The notes beneath the pieces were generated by a model that was not told the DNA's origin, ran no database searches, and saw only the letters and a program-made list of their open reading frames with translations. From Phylloscopus collybita (Eukaryota > Chordata > Aves > Passeriformes > Phylloscopidae): 64,000 bases of DNA. Below, in pieces: positions 11,526 through 25,600 of the stretch. A program made the translations under genes and the position numbers. The stretch is taken from the NCBI GenBank assembly GCA_027886175.1, contig JAJNNQ010000026.1, forward strand, positions 27,298,001-27,362,000. Direction: 5' to 3'. Each line of letters starts with the position of its first letter. The stretch's first letter is position 1.

Positions 11526-14500
11526 ATCTTCTGATTTCTTCTGAGATATTGTTCTTTGGGTTTACACAGGTTTCTATACTTGGCTAACAACTGTAAAACA
11601 ACTTTCACCCTGGACTAGTGGAGGTCCATGCAGTGCTTTCTGCCATTGTACACTCAGTGACTGTTCTTCAGGAATCACAACAATAATAAACCTATTTCTA
11701 CAGAAAAACGGGCTAATTGCCAAACACCTCAATGTGTCAGTCATTAAATTCTATGAACATATACTATAAAAACAGAAAATAAGTGGGGAGAGTATGAAGC
11801 AGCTTTTTTCCTAAGTCACTTGAATTTGTGAACTGGCATTTTTTAAGACAAAAAGGAACAACTACTCCAACAACCTTAGATTTTCTTCTTTTTCTATTTC
11901 TTCCTTTCATGTCTTGTCAGTATGAATAATGAAGGGTAAACACCCAGCTGGTTACACATTACATATCAGTCTGGCTTACTCCTGGGAATGAAACATGCTA
12001 CATTCTGTGCAATATAATAGTGCAAGGTAAGGGAGAAAGAATAAGAAACCCTAACATAAGAATGACTTTCTTCCACTAAGTCAGCAACACTTTTAGATTT
12101 TTTTTTCTATTTTGTAATTATGAACAACTTCAGCTTTAGTTGAAAATGCATGGAATGGATTTCCTTACATTTTAAATAATCCCTATCCAAAGCCAAGAAA
12201 ATGTAAGAAAATTACATTAACTACTAGTAAAAACTGTTCACTCAGTCAAGGTCTGTTTACAATAATACTACCTCTAGCAGCCAGTATTACAGAGCAAACA
12301 AACAATAAACTGTCATGCACAGAAATTAATGTATGAAATAGAGGTCTGTAATGCAACCTCTATAACCAGTGTAGAGTCTGTTGTAATGGTTTGTTATAAA
12401 GCTTCAGATGGACCCCAAGCAAACACATGCTGCCCATGTTAAAGAAGGGAGAGGCATTCTCAGGCTTTTTCTGCAGGATGCACTATTTCTCCCAGTCTTT
12501 TAAAGCTCATTAGCTGTCATGGTGGAGGAAAACAGCAACTGTGACTTGAGCTGCTAAAAATAGCTCTTATTGGCATCTGTTCTCTGGTATTTTGTGTTCG
12601 CTGGAACCTTCAGTGGGTGTGTGAAATTTTCCAGCTGCTTATAATATAGAGGACTGAGCCTTAAAAGACTCAGTGACAGACCCTGCGTTATAGAGAAGGG
12701 AAGGTCTAGAAGGGGTACAAATAAAAAGGGTATCACTACTTGCTAGTACACTCTACTCTGCTTTACAGCACGCAGAAGCCTGCTTGCATATAACCATGTC
12801 TTTTCAAAATGGTGAAAGCCCATGCAAAAACTGGTTCCATTATTTCCCAAAACGTGCCAGACATATACTGTGCTTTCACCCTGTGGGTGTCTGCTTCTTC
12901 TCAGCATATAACAGATTGGAAATTACTTCTTGTTTTTGCTTCTAAGAAAATTTCAGCACTGTTTTTCAGAATTCCATATACAAAAGCTTCACCTACATTT
13001 TTGACTCCCAATAAAAAGCTCAGAAAGAGGAACTAGCCATTTAGGCTTACAAGTTTAGTCAATAGTCTGGCGAAATCACAACTAGCAAGACAAAGAGGCA
13101 GAAGCCATCAAGCAGGATGTTGAGCCAAGACTGTATGGGAGCATGCAGTAGTGAGGTGAAAGGCTGCCCTGTGCCACTGCTCAATTTTGTCACCAACCAT
13201 CTTCAGCATATTGACTGCCCCAGTGGGAGTCAACGCAAACTGCAAAGCTTATTAGTTAAAAGGAGTTATTGCCTTCTGAAGCTAAATTTCCTACATAAAA
13301 AAACTGTTTTCTGCCTTACTGCCTTCTCATGTGGTAGGTGTTTAAAATAATGACAAGTAAAAAAGAAGAGCTGGTCAATGTTTCTTTATGATTTCTCACA
13401 GAAAAAGAATGGCCAAGTTAAAGGAACCAAGAAGTTAACATGCAATAACAATTTAATGAAATGCTGTGGGTCTTGTCATCTGTCTGAGCTGATATTTGCC
13501 ATAGATACAGCAACTGTCTGTGGCAGGTGGTTGGTGGTTGGCCGAAAACAATAAATGGCGTGAGGAACACACAACTACATGCACTCAATTAAGGAAGTGT
13601 CACATTATCTGGCATTAGATATATAAAACAAAGTTGAAGAAGCTTAAATGTTCTCAGATGGCAGAAACAGAAAGAGCTCTACCACAACCTGTTTTCAGTG
13701 AAAGAAGCCTCAGTGACTTAGGGAAAATCCACCCACATTATAACCTCTTTCCAACTATTTAATGTGCATTCTGAATGACTGTACGAGACAGCTGAGATAA
13801 GCAGAAAGCTCCCTGCTTAAAAATTATTGCTGAAGGCATTGGTTCACTGTGCCTCCATGGGGAAATCGTGTAAGACTTTACTTCCATCAGCAGTTCCAGT
13901 GAGAAGAACATTAATCAAATCACTTTATGGAATATTTTGGCATTACTTACTGATCTTATTTTTATTATGTTGTAAGACAGGACACCATTTCTTATGAAAT
14001 GAATAATAAGGAATTACCAGTTGGACAATGGAAAAGGGCAACCTGTGATGTTGGTCCTAGTTAGGTGGCACTCAGTATGCTTTTATGAATAATTTCCAGC
14101 TACAGCCCCTGTGGAATCCCCTTATGAAATCCCCATTATCAGAGATATGGGTTGGTAAAAGAGCAACAAACACAGCTATTTATATGAGTATCAGATGTCT
14201 CTTTAAGATTGCTTGTATTGCTCATAAGGGTTTTTCTGTTTCAACGATAAATGAGTAAGTAAATAAACCATTACAAATATAACCTTCTATATTTCCCATA
14301 ATTCTAGTGTGGCTTAGCACACTAAAATCAGCACCTCACAAGAAAATGGGTACTGCAAAGTAATAGTGCATTTTTAAGCCTCTTAGAGTAACAAAGAAAA
14401 ACTCATTGAAAAAGCAAAAGTTTCCACTGAATCAACAAAATCATCTGTTTCTGTGATGTGTAAAAGCCTATCAGTGACTCTCAGGAACTTGGATAGTGTA

Positions 14501-16632
14501 AAACTTATTAAGAAGTTAATTATTCTGGCAAGTATAGGAACTTTCAATGGCAGTTACACAAAGTTCAGAACTCAATCAGCCTGACTTCATCGTGCACCCC
14601 TCTACAAAGGGAGTTACACCACAGAAAACAGTATCTGGTTTTCCTCTTTCGAAATATGCAATATTAGATGGCATCAAATGAAATTTGATTCCAATAAAGT
14701 CAATCAAATGAGCAGATGCAGAAAGCAAACGGAGTAAGAGAAGAGAATTTGGCACCACAGCTTTTATCCTCAGCCCACCTCTGGCCCCACGAGCTATGAA
14801 GAACACTGCCTGTGAACTCTGAGGAGTGCAGCGTGGCATTTGTGCCTGCTTCCCCTGGACCAACTGTCCCCTTGGTGACAATGCTGCCAAGTTAAAAGTG
14901 TTCAGCAGGTTGCCAGTCCTGCAACCTGAACCCCTTCCCACTGCTCCTGCCAGGAGGCAATCCTGCTGCTCAGAGAGGGCTCATGCTGCACCCTGGGCAG
15001 TGGCACTTCCGATATCCGCTGCTGGACAGCTGGACAACACTCGATCCTGGCAGTGCCCGCTCCTGTGGCCAGGAGTGAGAGCTTGCAGCCTGGATGAAGA
15101 TGCTGAGCATGCCTGGGCAGTGACCCTCACAAGAGCTTCAGACACCAGCCCAGCTCTCGACATGAAGTCATCTCATAGCCAGGGAATATAGATGGGAAGT
15201 GGATCTGACTGGAAATGGGATAAATATGATTTACAAATACAGTGGGGCTCCCAACTGGTATCAAGCATATAGAGTGAATGCTTTAAGTTTCATTACTTTT
15301 TTAAACATTTAATTTATTTTTTATAAAATAAAATCCTTAAAATATCTAACATGAGATTTCTAAATCAACAGCTAGAAGACAAGGAATAGAGGAAGTAGCA
15401 ATGGAGCTGATGCTATGTTGGGAATTTGGAAGAGTGCTAAGAAGAGTTAATGAAGCACAGAGGAAGAATAATGATAGCAAAATGGCCCAAGACAACCAAT
15501 GAAGAGATAAGTAGAAAGCTGGAGGACAACAGGTGAGAATTTAGTCGTCTGTCAAACAGATGTGGGGAAGATGACAGTCTACAGACTAGGAGAAGTGATG
15601 GGAAATTCACACTCAGTGTAATGCTGCATTGACAGAGTGGGAAAATCACCTGCCCAAACACCAGCTTTTAATTCACGTCCTATTTATCTCGTGGCCCTAG
15701 CACAATCCCTCACCAAACTTTCTAATGAATTACCAGGTACAAAACTTCAGTGACTTCAAGCACCCTCCACTGTTTCCAGAGTTAAGCTGTGCCCTAATAT
15801 TAGTATCATCTGAAAAAGTAATTTAGCATCTAGAACTTACAGATGTATGACACAGATTATTTCATCATTGTTCAGAAAAATACCAAGAGTAAATTACCAC
15901 AATAAATTACTGCAAAATAATAACATAGCCCCAACCAAACCCAAACTTGTACCTTCTTTCTCTTCCATTTAAAACAATACAGATCCCTACACTTTAATGT
16001 TGGTATTTTAATGCACAGAATGTAATAATTACCTATTCAGCAAGGACTGTTATGCACAAATCACTGGAAATCATTGTCTAAAGAGGCTATTTAAAGAGAA
16101 ATAAGATTAACCTTTGCTTATGCATTTCAACATGAGAGACAGAACTTGTTGCTCTTTACATATCACAGGTTTTTCAATAAATCCCATCTTTTTGGCAGTT
16201 TTGTATCTCAAATTACGTTCTTGAATGTTTTATCTCCATGTTCTGGTGGTACAGGTTTTGGGCTCCACACATTACAACTGAAAATACAAAACAGATAAAA
16301 ACAAACAGAGGGAACATTTGATTCTTCATCTTCCACTTTAAAGCACTCAGCCAGGTGAATAACGATAAAAATATGCAGAACAGGAGAATACATTTTGTTT
16401 TAATCCTCTTTCCTACCCCTCAGATGCCATGCCCATGGAGGACAGCTTATTTTTGATGCAGTAAGACCTTTTCATGCACAGTATTTTCATTAACATATTT
16501 CATTATTAAAAAGAATTTCACAAAATTCTAAATGAAAATAACCTGCCATTGATTTCCTATTGTGAGAGGAAATACATTTTGCTGTTCAGGGCTGGGCATC
16601 TCAGAGTGTCAGGAACATAGAGGTACTCTCCT

Positions 16633-16637
<5 letters not shown>
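11526..16637. other. Non-coding stretch with a GC-richer patch at 14.74-15.18 kb
   Basis: Most of this 5 kb is AT-rich with no recognisable feature. A patch at about 14740-15180 is visibly richer in G and C, with a few CpGs. It carries two overlapping 121-codon frames on opposite strands (14576-14941 minus, 14826-15191 plus), and neither shows a domain or convincing exon borders. GC content removes stop codons by chance, so I do not call them genes. The patch could be an old repeat or LTR relic that I cannot name. Confidence 0.45.

Positions 16638-16684
<47 letters not shown>
16638..16684 (+). repeat. 47-base uninterrupted poly(A) run
   Basis: The run is a pure stretch of 47 A residues with sharp edges. 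It could be the tail of a retroposed sequence lying to its left, or simply an expanded mononucleotide tract. I found no AATAAA-type signal just upstream and no clear target-site duplication bracketing a plausible insert. Its length in the assembly may be unreliable, because long homopolymers are error-prone in sequencing. Confidence 0.97.
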
Positions 16685-16685
<1 letters not shown>

Positions 16686-19600
16686 CACTTATGAATTGCT
16701 CTTTAAGTGAGCAAAGTCAGTGGGAATTTGATAGCATTTTGCCAGAAGAATGTTTTGCCTGTGGGCTAGAACTGCTATGGGCAGCCCAGTGTCACTTCAA
16801 TGAACTCCAGCTTACCAGGACACGTGTGAATGATTTCTTTATGCAAGGCCCTCACGGCCAACGCGCCTCTGAACGAAACACTTGTTTTGAGAAATTCTAG
16901 TCTTAGTCTTCTCCTCACTCCCTCCGTCTATAAAAATAAAATTTAGCTTAAAAATGTACTAGAGAAATAAAACTGCATCCAAATAAAATTTATTCACTCC
17001 CAGGCAACTGTGCTGCTATTCCTAGCTTACTGGCAGAAGATGAATTTGTGACTTAAGGGCAGAATTTTATAAGTGGCAATATAGCAAAAAATGTACCTTT
17101 ATACAGTAGGAATTTCTGTGCTCTGGAATGGGAACTTTCAGACTTCTCTGTGTTGTATATCTGAACCCCATGCACATTTACTTCACAGTTAGGGGTTACT
17201 GTATTTCTAAAATTCTGTTTTTCGGAAACTGTGCATTTTAAAAAGTGATAGCACAGACTAGATAGTTTTCTCAAAGAAATACGTTCATTTTACCTGCTCT
17301 GAGTGTTAGTCTAGAATATCTGAGAGGCATGTAAAACTATAAATTTAAATTTCTTGGTAAAGGTGCAAAAGTGTCTTCATTATCAAATCTCAATTATATC
17401 AGCATGAATAGTCTCTTTTTTAGTTTCGGGTTGGGGGTTTTTTGTTTGTTTGACTTGGTTTTCTTTTGTTGCTGCTGTTTTGTAAATTAGTCTCTGTTTT
17501 GTAAATTGCTTAAACAGAGCTAATAAAGCCTAAAAATGCAATAAATATGCATGCTTATGTGTGCAAATGTAATAATAAATAATCATTAAGCACCACTTAC
17601 AAAAACACAGGAGGCACACTTCAGTAATTTAATGTCTCTCAAGGTGAAAAGATGAAGCTTTTCATTTTCACGTGTAGGGCATTCAGAATAATCCTCTAAA
17701 ATCAGCTTTTAGCAAGTGAGGAGAATGTGCTGCTGTATATTCTGAAGTCTATTATAACACAGGGCATCAAAATCAAAGAAGCATAAGATGATTATTTTTT
17801 CTTTAAACTGGATTTTTGTGAAAGTAAAAGAAGGCACTGCTGTTTCTTTGAAGATGAGACACATTTTAGCTGAATTTACATTAAAGTCTCTCAGCTAATG
17901 GTGATATAATGTTCCTGCTGTTCCAAAATAGCAACATTCAGAAAATATTTAAAAATAGCAATATAAATTAAATCTTTTCCACAAAATTGGTGTAAGTAGT
18001 TTCTGCTCAACTGTGTATGCACTGTAACATTAAAGCACATTGAAAACATTTTTGTATTGCTATTATTGATCAATGTAGACTTGTGAACTCACTGCAGTGG
18101 CATCTGGGAACCAAACCACAGGAAAATAAAGCCATATCTGCATGGCCAAATACCCATTTTGGTCCAGTCATGCTGAAATGTATGCAAATGCTTTATCAGT
18201 TTTGAACATCTAGGAGCACCCAAGAAATTCACGTTTGGATCTAACAGGATAACCAACCACTGCCACAATGAGTGGGGGTAGAGGTGACCTGGTAGAAAAT
18301 CCAGTGGCATTTCCCATATGTACAAAATAAACCAGCCAGGTAGTAAAATATTTCAATTAATATTTAGGGGGTTGTTTTTTATGATCTTGAGAAATGGTTT
18401 GCTAGATGAGAGATGCTGTGTCATGATGCACTCTCATGTAATTCCATCTCAAGAATTACTGCTTGCTTTAGGAAAATCATGCTACAACACAACAGGGATT
18501 TTAAAACTACATCATGCTTTATATTTTTCTAAAGTCACTATGCCACAATATAATCAATTTAGTAACAGAGTACTTTCATTTCTGTTAGACTTCAGATCCT
18601 ATTTCATGGAAAAAATTCCACTGCTTCCATTAGAGTGGCTGAACTGAAGATAATACAGATTACTACCCACGGAAGGAAAATAAGTCAATTCATTAAATAA
18701 ATTCCTGTGGAAATTTAGTTCATATATTTCTATTTCCACAAGATAATGATTTGCTTTAGATTTATTAACATAAAGAGGGTACAAAAATCAACTAATGATT
18801 TACTTTATTTAGTGGCTATTGCATATATTACTTGTTTTCTTTCTCATTAAAACTCCGATATAATTTAATAATAAAAGTAGTGATTTTTTTATTACAATAT
18901 AGATCAATTTTGTACCACTAATTTTGTTCTGACATTATGACAAGTTTCTTTTTCTGAGTACTTTCAAAGGAAAATGAGAATCCAAAAGAGGCAAAAATCC
19001 AGAAACAAGCCAGCTAACTTAGCACAAATATTGACTCAAGGGAAATCTCCAAGATCTTCAGACAACCAAATTACAATTAATTTCTTATTATGATGAAAGG
19101 GATAAGAGTCTTGTCTTACAACCATGAAAAAAACAACCCCACAAGAAAACCACAGGAAATATAGGAAACAGTATCTGCAGCCCTCCTGCCTTTCACCATT
19201 TTGATTGCATCAAATATGCACATCCTGAGCAGAAAGCTCTGGTAATACACAGAAGACTGCAGGACTTCTGGAAGGGAGCAGGTGGGATTGGGAATCTAGT
19301 ATGATGCTGTGACAAGTTCAGAGGCACACCTTCTCAAATATGTACAATGGGGATAATGTTCCAGACTTTCTGGGGCTGCTGTGGGAGCTAAAGCTCAGGG
19401 AACACTTAAAAAAGCTGATCAAGCACTGCTTATTAACAGACAAGGAGAATCTTTTGGAAGATTGAAAGGCTTAGAGTTACACCCTCAGGACTACCTATGG
19501 ATTCGATAAAAATATTATTGGTTTATATCTGGCAAGAGCCATCTAATATAAAAATTATCACATTGTAAAATGTATCTCCCCAAAGTGCTGGGATTAGGGA

Positions 19601-22600
19601 ACAGTGTACCTGGGGGGGGCAGTATTTGAATACATGTGCAAACCCTCACGCTGATCATAGCTAGGGACTTAACAGCTACTTATTTTTCAAAAAACAAAAT
19701 GTGCTTCAACCTCTTTGGACTTAAAAGAATCTGTGTGAGTCAAGAGCTGAAGCTTCCCAGAATACTGTAGGATGTATTTCTGTGGGATGGGGACAGTCTG
19801 GGTCTGCTACATACAGAAAGCACACGTTCAACACATAATGCAACCCTGTTTGCCCAACACCTTGGTCTGAACCCACAGCCCCTGAAGCCACCTCAAAGCT
19901 CAGTAACTCAGTACATGAAGTTGCTGTGCTATGTTAAGGGGAAATAATTGGCTTCTTGAGCAGGTTTTGCAGCTTATGCAGATATCTACACAGTAACAAG
20001 CCATTTACAATTCTTTATTTACTGCACTGGTGTCATTTCTGTAGACACTAATTCACTGGTCAAATTTACAGCTAAACCATAATTGTTTAAAAAATGCTGA
20101 CGCACAATTCAAATGAAAGTGTCAAAAGAGCAAAGATAGTTGTATTAGTGATGACCAGATTTACAGCAATTTTAGAAACATGAGCGCTACATAATAAATT
20201 TAAAATGCTAGTGAAAATTGATAAAAGATTCTCTAAAATTACAAAGAACTGTTGTTAGCATGATTTCTCAAACTATGAATATATATGAACTCAAATTCCA
20301 CTTAAGTATATGAAATTTTTAAGTACATGAAAATTTCAAGGACTCAAATCATCTTGAATAAAAACACAAATTAAAAATTAAAAGTCTAATCTAAGGACAT
20401 ACAATAATATATGCCAACAAACCCCTCAAAAATTTTAAAGAAAATCTTATTTAAAAATAGTGTCACTATTCTGCTGTTGTAAATGCCTTTCTGTCACTCA
20501 TATCAAAGCAGTGTATGCAGTTTAATCTCCTTTTGATTAGATATGCATTGTATGAGTCAGTTCAGATCTTAAAAATCTATTATAAAATATTGCAGTCAGG
20601 AGAACAATTGTTAATACAAAGCAGTTGACTCCTTCTGCTGATTGAGTTTGATTGCTGCAGATGGCAACCACACATGCACAGGAAGAAAATAAAACCCTGC
20701 AAGAGAACTCAGGGCTCTGTATGTCAAGGTACTGGCATAGTAGTCCTGGTGATGTTTTTTCCTCAACAAATTTCCAAAAAGGAACAAAACAAAGATAAAT
20801 TCATAATGATGACATTTCTTGTTTTCTTTCAATATGTTTCAAGAAACTTTGCTTTAGTTTTCCTGGCTTGCTGGGCTGCAGTAGAGAGACTTGCAGAAGA
20901 AAGTGGTTTTAGACAGGAAACAAGTGTAACTCTACTTGCTTTCTCTTTTATCAAAGATCCTCAACACATTTACAATGCTCTTCCTTGTTAAAAGTGCAAA
21001 TTGTGTTGTTGGAAACCTCTAGGTGTCAGTGAGAAACAGGTAAGGGCTAGCCACAAAGGTCCCTGCCAGCAAAAGGCAGTGTCTCAGTTTCTCAGGGATC
21101 ACCCTCAGCACTGGCAGGGACTGAAACACATCTAAAGACCAGTGGAAACCCAGCTTGGGCAGTCAGGACCCACGCTGTCACTTTACACTGCCAGCTCCTG
21201 CAACTAAGAGTTTGGATTCAGAGAGGTTATTGGTCTCCATGTTAGATGCTTTTATTTGAAAATTCTTTCTCCCCAACAAACATACACTACCAGAACAGCC
21301 TGCTACCTTTGCCCTCCACTTTTCTTTCTGTACTTTCTGAAAAATGATATAATTAAGTCATATTCAGTCACATAATGAAACGTGAGTGTGTTTATTTGCA
21401 TGCCACTCTTGAAATAGGGGTAAGTGAATGCAGATGATAAAAATAACTTGCACCTGATCACATCAGCAATAACTTACAATTGAACCCAGGAGACTGGCAG
21501 CAAATCTTTGTGGTCATCATGCTGGCCAAACACAGTAGGAACAAAACCAGGATGACTCTGCTGGTGCAGTTTCAGTTTCACAAGATGTGTGACCTAGAGC
21601 TACTGACAGATTTGAAGCACTCTAAAGCTCTGTGTACATTATTTTCCTATCAGATGTCACATTAACTTAATTACTGAAGCATATTTATTGCTAGGCATAT
21701 AAAAAGCACAGCAAACACAAACAGTAGCAAAATCAGGCCAAATGTATGGGAACTCAGCTCACTTGCCTGAACAGTGACACCCATTGCCACTGGAGATGTA
21801 CTGAGACATTGGCACAGGGCTGGCGGAGGAGGCACAATCAGGACATGACCTGCATTCTCCAGGGGCTGCTGGTCTGGAGAAGACCTGGACAATCTCAAAC
21901 AGCACCAGATGCCTGTGGCTAGGCGTTAAAAATGAACCCCAAAAAGGTACCATAGAAAAGTTAATAGACTTATTCCTCCATTTAGCAGTATTTCCACACT
22001 AGATTTACTGTTGGTATTCTCTATAATCCAAGAATGAGACTAGAAATCACTCTTAAATGGGACCTTTGAAAGTATATACTAACTTTTAATTGGAATAGTT
22101 AGGTGCTGTTATTCACAATAAATTTTCAATTATATGAGAAGAACTTTCAAAGAGAGATTTTACTGAGCAGTTTTTCAGGTAACTCCCAAAACACCCAAGT
22201 ACTATGTCTGTAGCAGGGTGTTGCTCTTTACCTGAGCCCCAAAAATAGTTTGATGCCACAAAGGCTTTGCCTGTTAATGTTTTTTTTTAATTTAGTCACC
22301 TATTTTCCTATTACATTTGAATAGTGAGCAAACTGTCTTGATCCAGTTCTGTTTGGAATCCTTGAAATCCTGATCTTGCAAGGCTGCAATAGCCATAGTG
22401 ATCACAGTAATATTTTCTGTCCACTCAGAAAGGATAATGGAATGGATATCAAATTATGGCAACAAGAAACACATTTTTTTCTGAAACTGCTATAAAAATA
22501 CAAGAGACTAAGGATTGAAAAGAAAATATTTTTAAAGGCCTTAAGGGTTTTTATATCAGGTTTAATTTTATTTAAATTAAGCTTCAAAGAGTTCTTTTTC

Positions 22601-25600
22601 TTTTTCCAGTCTTTCCACACTGGTGCCATATTTCTCTTTGTAAATGAAGGCATTCATGGTGAAAAGACTAAATATTTTCTAATTATACTGCTATTAGTAC
22701 TTAAAAATTATGTGGGACATTTCCTTGAGGCAGTCCATTGGGACATAGAAAGATGGGCTTCATTTCCCCGAAGGAGAAAACATTTAAAGATTATAATGGA
22801 GCCTCTCACATTGGTCAAACAAGCCCGGAATATGGTCCAGAGGAAAAATTTTAAATTTATTTCTATTTCAGTTGCAAAGACAGTATCTTGAAAGTATTCA
22901 GATAGGGTTCTAATCAAACAGGGAATATTCCAGCAAAGGAATGGGATCCTGTCTGCCTCCTTTTCCCCAGGAATAGCAGTTTGGTGCTATCTTACTCTAT
23001 TCCTCTAGTCATTGCAATGGGGACATGGTTCTACAGCATTCACTTGTCATCCGTGTTTTATGATGAAGAAGATATCTGTCCTTTAAACATTTTTTCATAA
23101 ACCCACTCTTCAGAGCAGAACTAAACCCCATGTGGCATGACTGTGGTTAATCAGAAGTTGGTCACCACTTTCCCCCAGGGCTCATTTAGTGTCAGTCATT
23201 CCTATACCTTCCATTTTCATTCTCCTTTTTAAGCCAGATTGCCCAAGGACCCAATACATTCTCATGGACCATGTTTTGAAAACTTAGAACAGGAGATAAA
23301 AGGAACAAGTATTGACTAGAGAATGAGACCACAAATAAACTGCTCTATAAATTCCAAGACATGATATGGTAGAACACACAAGTAAAAAGGTTTCAGAATA
23401 CTTTGGTTTTCATGGAAAATCAAAACTTTTCACAGAAGGCTAGCATTTTTTGAAACCAAAACCAAAACTAAGCTACCAACTCCAAAACCTTTAATCAAAA
23501 ATATAAGTTTCTGTCAAAAAGAAAAGATTTATCAGAAAGGGTATTATTCAGAGCAGAACTAAACTTTGGTTTGTTTTCATCTATCCTAAGATTAATTACA
23601 TTGTCTAATGACAGAAGTATCAGGATACAGATATCTCCTTGTGTTGTTTCCTCCAAAAACATATGTTAAAATACTTCTGTCATGAAAAAGTGAGTTGTGG
23701 CTGGATTAGATGGATAAAAGCTCTCCCCTCACCACCCTTTGTCCCTCTCTCCATGCATCAGCTCACCAGGTATTGCAGTGGTTTCTGCTACTAGGCTGTG
23801 ACTGTGCTCACTGAGGAAATGAATGATCTGGATGAAAAGTGTCTCAGGGGTTCTTACAATGAAGATTTATCAATTCTCCTACTGTTTGCAGCAAAAGAGG
23901 GCAGCACCTTTCTGCAACACCGAATCCATCTGTGAGTTACTGAATGAACTGGCAACTTCTGTCACAGACACAGTAAGGGAGCTCAACTCAGAGATGAAGT
24001 TATGCGAAATTCACTTTATCTGAAATGTTACAAGATTCAGAACTGTAAGTAAATTTCCCTCTTTCTGTATCGTCTGTTTTCTTCTGAAGCTGAACACAGA
24101 TCTTTACTATCTTTAAAATACTACAATCACATGACAACTCTCCATAAATTTCTGATTACTGTGTATTCCAATATCATGTCATAGCTCTAAAAAAATTTTT
24201 TTAAAAAAATCACTAAGCTAGATATATCCTGGAGTTCCTGCTTTTTAAAAAAATAATGCTGGTGTTTTAAGTGGAACATTTCAGACATACCTCCTCAATT
24301 GGTTACACTAACTCAAGCTCAGCATGGTTTCAACTGCCCCATGCATGGTTTTTTTCTGTGGTGTAAAGATGTGCATGAGGCCTCCCAGAAGAATTGCTGC
24401 AATTATTTCCTCAGATCTTTGGCCACATTCCCATTCAATGAAATTAGCAGTTGCTACTCTTCATTCTTCTACCTCTACAAGAGCTGCTAAATTGTCTTGC
24501 TTCCAGATCTTTATGTCAGTAAAAGGCAGAAAAGGGGTGAGAAAAACAAACACCAAAAACCTGAAGGGATCTCCTCTTAGAGATACAGTTTGAGTAGGTA
24601 AAAAGAATAAAATATATAACTGGCAGTAAAGATATGGTCACTGGGTTTGTATGGCTTCTGAGGGATGACAACTGCTCTTGACTGTGATGCCTCCTGTACT
24701 CTGATTCTCGAGCACTGCTGACACAGACTAGTGATGAGACCACAAGTCTGAGCAAGTACTGGCTCTCATTATCTTAAGCAGACATTGGAGACTTGTGTTC
24801 ACTGCAGGCACTGAGGTGACTGAAGACTATGATGAGACTCATATAAAGCTAACAAGATTTATTTCTAGTTCATCCACCGACTTTCAATTTCTGACTTACT
24901 CCTTTGCACTTGATCCCACAAAGTACAAATTTGTCAGACTATGTTCTCCAAGACACCTATTATTTCCTAGAAGAGCTGATGACTAAAACCACTGGCTACA
25001 TCATCCCTGCACCGTTTACAACTCAGGTTCATCTTGCTTAATTGGCACATGTTCTTTAAGAAAACCACAACTCACAGAGCCAAATTATCTGCTGCTGAAT
25101 GCTAATGGCTCATTTGCAGCTAATGCATGAGAAAATTCAAACCTCCATTGCCTCTTTGAGCTCTTGCTCGAAAGAGGTTAGATGCCCTAGGCACTGGAAT
25201 GCAGGAAAATTTCCTTTTCATTACTAATTGCAGTAACAATTTCTTATTGTGACTAAGGATATCAAACACTTTCCATAAGAAGGTGTCTTGTTTTAATGTG
25301 ACAGGACCACAAGAAGGTATTTCTGTTTTAATTAGAATTACACAAGACTTTAGCCACATAAACTGAAACCACATAGCCTAGGAAAAATAACATTACTCAT
25401 GTAAAAAATTCTGATGATCCCTTATTTGAACTACTGAAAACACATACAGTTAAAGAGAAGAGGAGAATTACCAAATGCTCTTAAATCCTAAACATAAATT
25501 ACGGTACATAACATAAATTACACCATTTCCTGAAGAAGGCATGAACACATGAACACATCAGGGAATCCATAAAGGGGAAAATTTTGTATTTAGTTAAAAT

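Noticed and set aside
16150..16710. Possible retroposed insert bounded by TTGCTCTTTA at about 16149 and 16697, ending in the A47 run
   Set aside because: The right copy does not directly abut the A run, the intervening sequence matches no gene I know, and a shared 10-mer at this distance is not strong evidence.
19581..19596. The 16-base word CAAAGTGCTGGGATTA, as found in primate Alu elements
   Set aside because: The match does not extend on either side, there is no other Alu sequence or tail, and every diagnostic repeat in the window is avian. It is most likely coincidence.
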